DNA from: Blumeriella jaapii
Taxonomy: Eukaryota; Ascomycota; Leotiomycetes; Helotiales; Drepanopezizaceae
NCBI GenBank assembly: GCA_009599575.1
Contig: VWND01000015.1
Coordinates: forward strand, 372,001 to 436,000
Length of the DNA: 64,000 nucleotides
Reading direction: 5' to 3'
The notes beneath the pieces are model-generated. The model made no database searches. It saw only the letters and a program-made list of their open reading frames with translations, and was not told the DNA's origin. Shown piece by piece: positions 58,876-64,000 of the stretch (its first letter is position 1; every line of letters begins with the position of its first letter). A program made the translations under genes and the position numbers.

Positions 58876-59761
58876 TGTTTCGGATGGAGGAGGTGAAGAG
58901 GGGCGCAAAATGTTGATGCGAAAGTGTTGAGAGATATCTGTTCGTCGAGACCGTGGATGGGATCGCGGCTTGAAGATGAAAGCTTCTTGGAGGTTGGTGG
59001 AGGATTGCGAACACTTCTATGGTCTAGATATCGCTGCTCACGAGCGCTTGCTGCTCTGGTCGTGTAGCTTTCAGAAGAAGGCGGGTTTGAGTAGACTAGG
59101 TAGGTATGTAAACGAGTGGATAGAAGGACGGTTCGATTGATGATGCTTCGAATACCTTACGAGGACGCAGGGCCAATCAGTGTGCCCTCGCAAGCAGATG
59201 TGAGACACACCAGACAAGAAGGACTTAACGATAAGGAGCCGACCCCGGATTGACCGACTAACTTCCCGTCTGTTCCGCTACTTAAAATACTCTCTCAAAG
59301 GCTTAAGACAAAAGAGGCTGGATGGGCTGGGGAGATACAAGCTTCACGAAGCGCTCTTTGAGACTTGGCAAAATGGGCCAGAACCCAAAGCGTCTACAGG
59401 AATAGGTGTCTGGCAACGTTGTAAACTTTGAAAAAACAAAACATCTTCAAATCTAACAACTCGGGAAAACTGGTCAATCTTATCATGAATGTAACTAACC
59501 TCATGACACATAGACAAAAATACTAGTCTGGATTTTAACCGCCTCGCCATCACACTATCCCTGTAGCATATCTGACTCGCACGGGACACAGTACTATAGT
59601 TCCCTAACCTGTTTTTTTTGAGCGGTAGCTCCAATCTCTACATACATATCTCTACATTCATGAATCAACCATGCGGGAGGCAACCCTCTGATTTCGTCCC
59701 AGTAGAGCCCGAATTGTTCAGAATGCTGGTGGATGCAAAGACACGAGTCGGCATCTTCGCT
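58876..59761. other. Intergenic region
   Basis: No gene found. It carries the promoter of the small hypothetical gene on the left and the Atm1 3' end on the right. Confidence 0.5.
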
Positions 59762-61935
59762 TCAGCTGCGATTGGCGTCCCTGATTTCGACCCCTCGTTG
59801 TTGTTCGCCTTCGTCATTGAATAGAGTTTCTTGGGCTGTTGGGCGAGTCAGACAAGTGATCACATACCAAGGGGGTCGGATAACATACCGGTCCACAGCT
59901 CTGAATAGACACCACCGGTATCGATGAGCTCGCGGTGAGTGCCACTCTCTGCAACCCGTCCCTCTTTGAGGACGATGATCTTGTCACTATCGTAAATAGT
60001 TCTCAGCCGGTGGGCGACGAATACACTTGTCCTCGCGTTCTCTTTTAAGATGCTGTTGATGTTTTGCATCAAAGCTTGCTCCGTGTGAGTATCCAAAGCC
60101 GAGGTGGCTTCGTCGAAGAAGAGCAGACGCGGGTCCTTTAAGATCAATCTCGCGACGGCCAAGCGTTGCTTTTCTCCCCCAGATATCATCATGCCTCGCT
60201 CCCCTACTAAGGTCTTGTATCCGTGTGGAAGTGTGGACACTATGTCGTGGATCTTTGCTCTCTGAGCAGCAGCCAGGACCTTCTGAGGCGATGCGCTGAG
60301 GTTGCCGTATCGAATGTTGTGCTCGATAGTATCGTTGAAGAGTGGTGTGTCTTGAGGCACCACCCCTATGGCCTTCCTCAGGGAATCTAGGCTTACATCA
60401 CGAATGTCCTGGCCATCAATCAAAATCCGACCCTCCTGGATGTCGTAGAAGCGGAACAAGAGACGCAGAATGGTCGACTTTCCGCAACCACTAGGCCCGA
60501 CGATGGCAATCTTCTTTCCGGCCGGGATGGTCAAGCTCAAGTTGTTCAGAATTGGTCGATCTGGGTGGTATCCAAAGGTCACGTTTTCAAATTTGATCTC
60601 GCCTCCCTGGCTGAGCTGCAATGGTTTCGCGTTAGGCGGTTCTTTGATCGCCACATTCACTTTTTGAAGGTTAAAGAGAGTTTCCATGTCTAGGAGCGAT
60701 TGGCGAAGCTCTCGATAAACCGAGCCGAGGAAGTTCAAGGGTACCGAGAGTTGGAAAACAAGCTGGTTGACCATGACCAAGTCACCCACTGTCAAGTTTC
60801 CGGTTGCAACGCCATCGGCAGCCAGATACATCATAGCTGTCAAGGCACCTGAGAAGATCAAGTTCTGCCCTGAGTTGAGAAATGCCAGCGACGTTGCAAC
60901 CTTGATCGACGACTTCTCGTACTCTTTCAGTGCTTCATCATACCTGCCAACCTCAAACTTCTCGTTGTTAAAATACTTGACGGCTTCGTAGTTAATCAGC
61001 GAGTCGACGGCTACAGTGGAGCCTTTGTTGTCTGCTGAATTGGTCGCTCTTCTAAACTTGGTTCTCCAGGCAGTGGTCCAGATCGTGAATGCAGTATAGC
61101 CAACCATGGTCAAAGCAGTGATAGCCGCGAATTTGGCCCCGTATTGATAGGTGAGAATTCCACAGACCAAGGCTATCTCAAATGCCGTAGGGAAAATATG
61201 GAAAACCATGGATGTAAGGAGGAAACTGATACCCTTGGTACCTCGGTCAATGGCTCTGGTCAACCCGCCAGTCTGTTTCGTGAGATGGAAGTTCAGATCC
61301 AGCCTGAGCAGATGGTCAAAAACATTGCAAGCAACCCTCCGGATAGCTTTCTGGGCCACACTGGCAAACACGGCATTCCGCACTTCTTGAAGAAGCGTGG
61401 CTCCAATCCTAGTCAGACCATAGGCAAAGATCATGGAGCCAGCCACAGTAGCCGCAGTACCACCAACGGCCACGAAATCCACGTTCATCGAGTCAACGAT
61501 ACTCTTGAAGTAGAACGGAACCTGGACGTTCAGAACTTTAGATCCAACCAGTAAAGCTAACGAAAGTCCGACTCTGAACCGAGTGCCAAGGTTGTTCTTA
61601 GGCCAAAGATATTTGGCCATTTCCTTCATGATAGCCCAGTCCGCTTTACGTTGCTCCTTGTTGGTCTTGTCATCGAGAGCAAGAGGATCTTTCCGAGCAA
61701 GACTTGCAACCGCGGCTTTCTGAGCAGTCTCTAAGCTTGTTTTTGGCGTTTTGGCTGTCGCTCTGGGCTGTCCGAGAGCCTGGCTCTGTATCGTGGTGCT
61801 TGAAGAATCATCCTTGAAGTTTTTTGTCGTGCTAGTGAAAACACGCAGACTGATTCCGGTTGGATTCCAATTCTGCGAGCGGGCTGTAGCTCGTACGCTC
61901 AAGCACGAAGCTCTCTGCAGCGTCCGCAAAACCAT
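59762..61935 (-). CDS. atm1: Mitochondrial ABC half-transporter Atm1 (ABCB7 type)
   Basis: Two exons, 61935-59889 and 59835-59762, with a 53-nt intron, give 706 residues. Reading through the intron donor would end the protein early in MLSDPLGM; splicing restores [18 protein letters not shown], the family C terminus. The N terminus ([20 protein letters not shown]) is a mitochondrial presequence. A six-helix membrane domain (about 115-415) holds [23 protein letters not shown] and [14 protein letters not shown], typical of Atm1. The ATPase domain has Walker [10 protein letters not shown] (about 477), signature ISGGEKQRL (about 583), Walker [13 protein letters not shown] (about 602) and the H-loop VAHRL (about 642). 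In the inner membrane it exports a glutathione-linked sulfur or iron-sulfur precursor needed for cytosolic Fe-S proteins. It is complete and divergent from the Aim24 gene. Confidence 0.96.
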
Positions 61936-62182
61936 TCTCGCTCGATTGTAGCTCTATCGTCGCCACAGCTCGGAAAACACACCTCCCCACATTGCCGTGC
62001 TGTTGCTAGTCGATGAGTCTGTAGGAATTGTCTCCGGTTCGAAAAGGCTCGGGTCGTGGACAGGCGTTGTTGCCACGACGATCGCGGTTCAGAGGTTGAA
62101 CGTTGGTAGGTACTGTACATGAAGGTTCGAGATTCCGAGCTTATTTTCGCCTCAGGCATGCAAAACAGCTGGAGATAATCTA
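61936..62182. promoter_or_regulatory. Divergent promoter between Atm1 and Aim24 genes
   Basis: Only 247 bp separate the two start codons, so the genes must share promoter DNA. Both products go to mitochondria, which would suit joint control. No TATA box or named factor site is clear; a GTACTGTAC-like word lies near 62111-62118. Confidence 0.6.
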
Positions 62183-63491
62183 ATGTTTGGAGAGCTCACG
62201 CGTTCCCCTCGACCAATTCTACGAGCAGCCATGCGCGGTCGAATACCGCTGGACAATGTTGTCCGAAGCTTTCGGCAGCTTCAACGCCCTTGTGTTGGAG
62301 GATATGGTCGGCGGTCCATGCAAATCAGCGCAACGCCTACAACGGAGTCCCCGATACTGAGAGGGGATGTCCTCAGTAGCTCTGTCGACGCTTCTCTGGA
62401 CGCTTCAGGTGGGTATCCTCTTGTCACATTCGCTGGAACAGCGGTGCTAATGTGTCCGCGATTCCCAGATGCTCGATTCGAAGTTCTAGGCGCGCCATAT
62501 TCTCTTTTGTCCGTTTCGTTATCAGCTTCCCAAAAGTTATACACAAGGAGGGGTACATTGGTAGGACTGAGTGGAAAGGCAGAGAATGTGAGCAGACTCA
62601 GCTTGTGTTAAAAGATTGGTGGCTGAAATGGAGAAGACGCAGTCGACCTTATCCATACTGGAACCATTTCGACGAGCCGCCCTCGGTATACCTTTTCTGT
62701 ACCAGAGAATCTCTTCGACGAGTCCCCTGATTGCTTTAATATCAACAAAGTCGCCCCTTACTTCTTTCACTGTATTACATCTCGACGGAACCGTGGACTG
62801 GATGGTGGCGCAACGGAACGCATTGTTGGCCTGGACGGGTCACACACTTGCCGTATCTCCTACGGTTAACAGGGAAATGAGTCTCGCTCATTGGGGTAAT
62901 TCAGAGGTTACAGGAAGAGGGCTTGTTGCTTTGGCTGGATCTGGGCAGGTCTACCAAATCAAGCTCAAAGCAGGAGAGGAATATGTGGCACATCCAGGCA
63001 ACGTTGTCGCATATACGATTACTCAACACCCTCCGTTGCCATACAGACTACACTCATCAAGTCTACGATTTCAGATCCCGAGTCTTGGACTTGGGCGTTT
63101 CGTGCAGGACGTCAAATTTTTTCGGGTGATGAAGGAGTCCGATACTTGGAGGCGGGTCACTAAGCTGCTGTTTACTCTAAGAACGGCAGCCCGGAGAACC
63201 ATTTGGGGGGATCGACTGTTCTTGAAGTTCCACGGTCCGACCACCATTCTGATGTCTTCGCGGGCATCGCGTATCAGCGATGTCTTGACCTCGAGAGACG
63301 TCAACGAGATAGCCGATACTGAGGCTGGCGCTGTTCAAAACGCTGCCACGTTGGCCAGTAAACGCAGCGAAGCCGAAGAGAGGACCCCGGAACAGTTCAC
63401 GGATGTACCTACTGGCTTCCATGTGGCGGAAGTCAGTCGAGATGGAAGTGTGAAGTTTGGAGACGCTAAACCGACGACGAAGACGAGGTAG
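62183..63491 (+). CDS. aim24: Aim24-family mitochondrial protein
   Basis: Three exons, 62183-62408, 62469-62587 and 62643-63491, give 397 residues. The ATG at 62183 or the in-frame one at 62231 ([20 protein letters not shown]) could start the protein; both leave an Arg-rich mitochondrial presequence. The Aim24 beta-sandwich fold follows: [104 protein letters not shown] and [15 protein letters not shown]. In yeast Aim24 is an inner-membrane protein that supports MICOS assembly and cristae shape; the role here follows from the family. The first intron is 60 nt with no stop, so keeping it would insert 20 residues in frame. The tail after about 345 is variable and polar. Confidence 0.9.
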
Positions 63492-64000
63492 AGCATGTAG
63501 TATTTGAGCAAAGGACTATTGTGTAGTACTCAGTAGTATTCGGTTGCTTTAGTGGAATGCGGTTGCTCAATTTGCGCAAAACTCAAATCAGGGGGTGGAA
63601 TACGAGGCTCTCAAATGTTTGGTCTCATGGGGGGTGGGTGGTTTTGGTGGTCTCCGGGGAGAAAAAAAAAAGCTCTTGAAATTTGACTCAATTGTTGAAG
63701 ATGGTCATGCTCAATTTTTCGTAGTATCACTCCGTACAAAACTTCGGCATCACAAGCAATTGCGATCCCGCTCGCTTGACTATACAATGGCGTACAGAAT
63801 ATACTATTATTAAGGTTTGGTCGGTCTTTTGACTTTACTTTGACGATTTAGGAAGTCAGATCAGCAATTTCCTGCTCGACTCCATTACGCAGTTAACCTA
63901 GCAACCTACCTCTGTCTGTTAAGAGTTCACATAGAACTCTTTCAAACGTAGGTTTATCTTCCGCCAATGCCCAAGGAACAAAGCACTATTATACTTCGCT
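63492..64000. other. 3' flank of Aim24 gene to window end
   Basis: No coding gene is supportable; contains a short A run (about 63662-63671). It should include the Aim24 3' untranslated region. Confidence 0.5.

Noticed and set aside
1..64000. A biosynthetic gene cluster around laccase and MFS transporter
   Set aside because: They are 26 kb apart with housekeeping genes between them, and no polyketide synthase, peptide synthetase or terpene synthase is present.
1..64000. tRNA, rRNA or CRISPR features
   Set aside because: I found no convincing T-loop with a matching acceptor stem, no rRNA core sequence and no regularly spaced repeat array.

Overview
The window is nuclear DNA from a filamentous ascomycete (Pezizomycotina). 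The evidence is many genes split by short GT-AG introns (mostly 44-176 nt), protein families typical of that subphylum (BimE-type APC1, a grainyhead/CP2 factor, RTA1 proteins, a Sec7-PH exchange factor, an ascomycete laccase), and long low-complexity intergenic stretches rich in TACCTAGGTA and GTACTGTAC words. I cannot assign a class. I rebuilt the exon structures by joining open frames at GT/AG sites that restore conserved protein sequence.

Layout. 1-4477: gene-free, with tandem and palindromic repeats. 4478-10390 (+): APC1. 12822-13334 (-): small mitochondrial LEA-like protein. 14074-15289 (-): enoyl-CoA hydratase family protein, probably methylglutaconyl-CoA hydratase. 15604-16297 (+): two-repeat ankyrin protein. 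19307-24172 (+): 1590-residue Sec7-PH Arf-GEF. 25201-27570 (-): laccase-type multicopper oxidase with one apparent single-base frameshift. 27571-31839: gene-poor, with a degraded terminal-inverted-repeat element at 29883-30275. 31840-32709 (-): disordered hypothetical protein. 33626-34836 (-): RTA1 membrane protein. 36236-38581 (+): kinesin-10-like motor with C-terminal helix-hairpin-helix, again with one apparent single-base frameshift. 40096-41361: coding-like but broken stretch. 42025-44669 (-): CP2 transcription factor. 44670-50479: mostly gene-poor, with a possible cysteine-rich minus-strand gene or relic near 48.5-49.6 kb. 50480-52188 (+): oxysterol-binding protein. 53179-54703 (-): MFS monocarboxylate-type transporter. 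55784-57820 (-): membrane-anchored protein kinase. 58525-58875 (-): small conserved hypothetical. 59762-61935 (-): Atm1 mitochondrial ABC transporter. 62183-63491 (+): Aim24 mitochondrial protein, divergent from Atm1.

The genes do not form a metabolic cluster. They are mainly housekeeping: cell cycle (APC1, kinesin), mitochondria (Atm1, Aim24, hydratase, LEA-like), membrane traffic and lipids (Sec7, OSBP, RTA1). The faster-evolving genes (laccase, transporter, kinase) sit beside repeat-rich gaps. I saw no CRISPR array, tRNA, rRNA or prokaryotic-type operon. The most interesting items are the single-base breaks in otherwise well-conserved genes, the inverted-repeat element, the unassigned cysteine-rich frame, and the kinase with a membrane anchor and an Ala-Pro-Asn linker.
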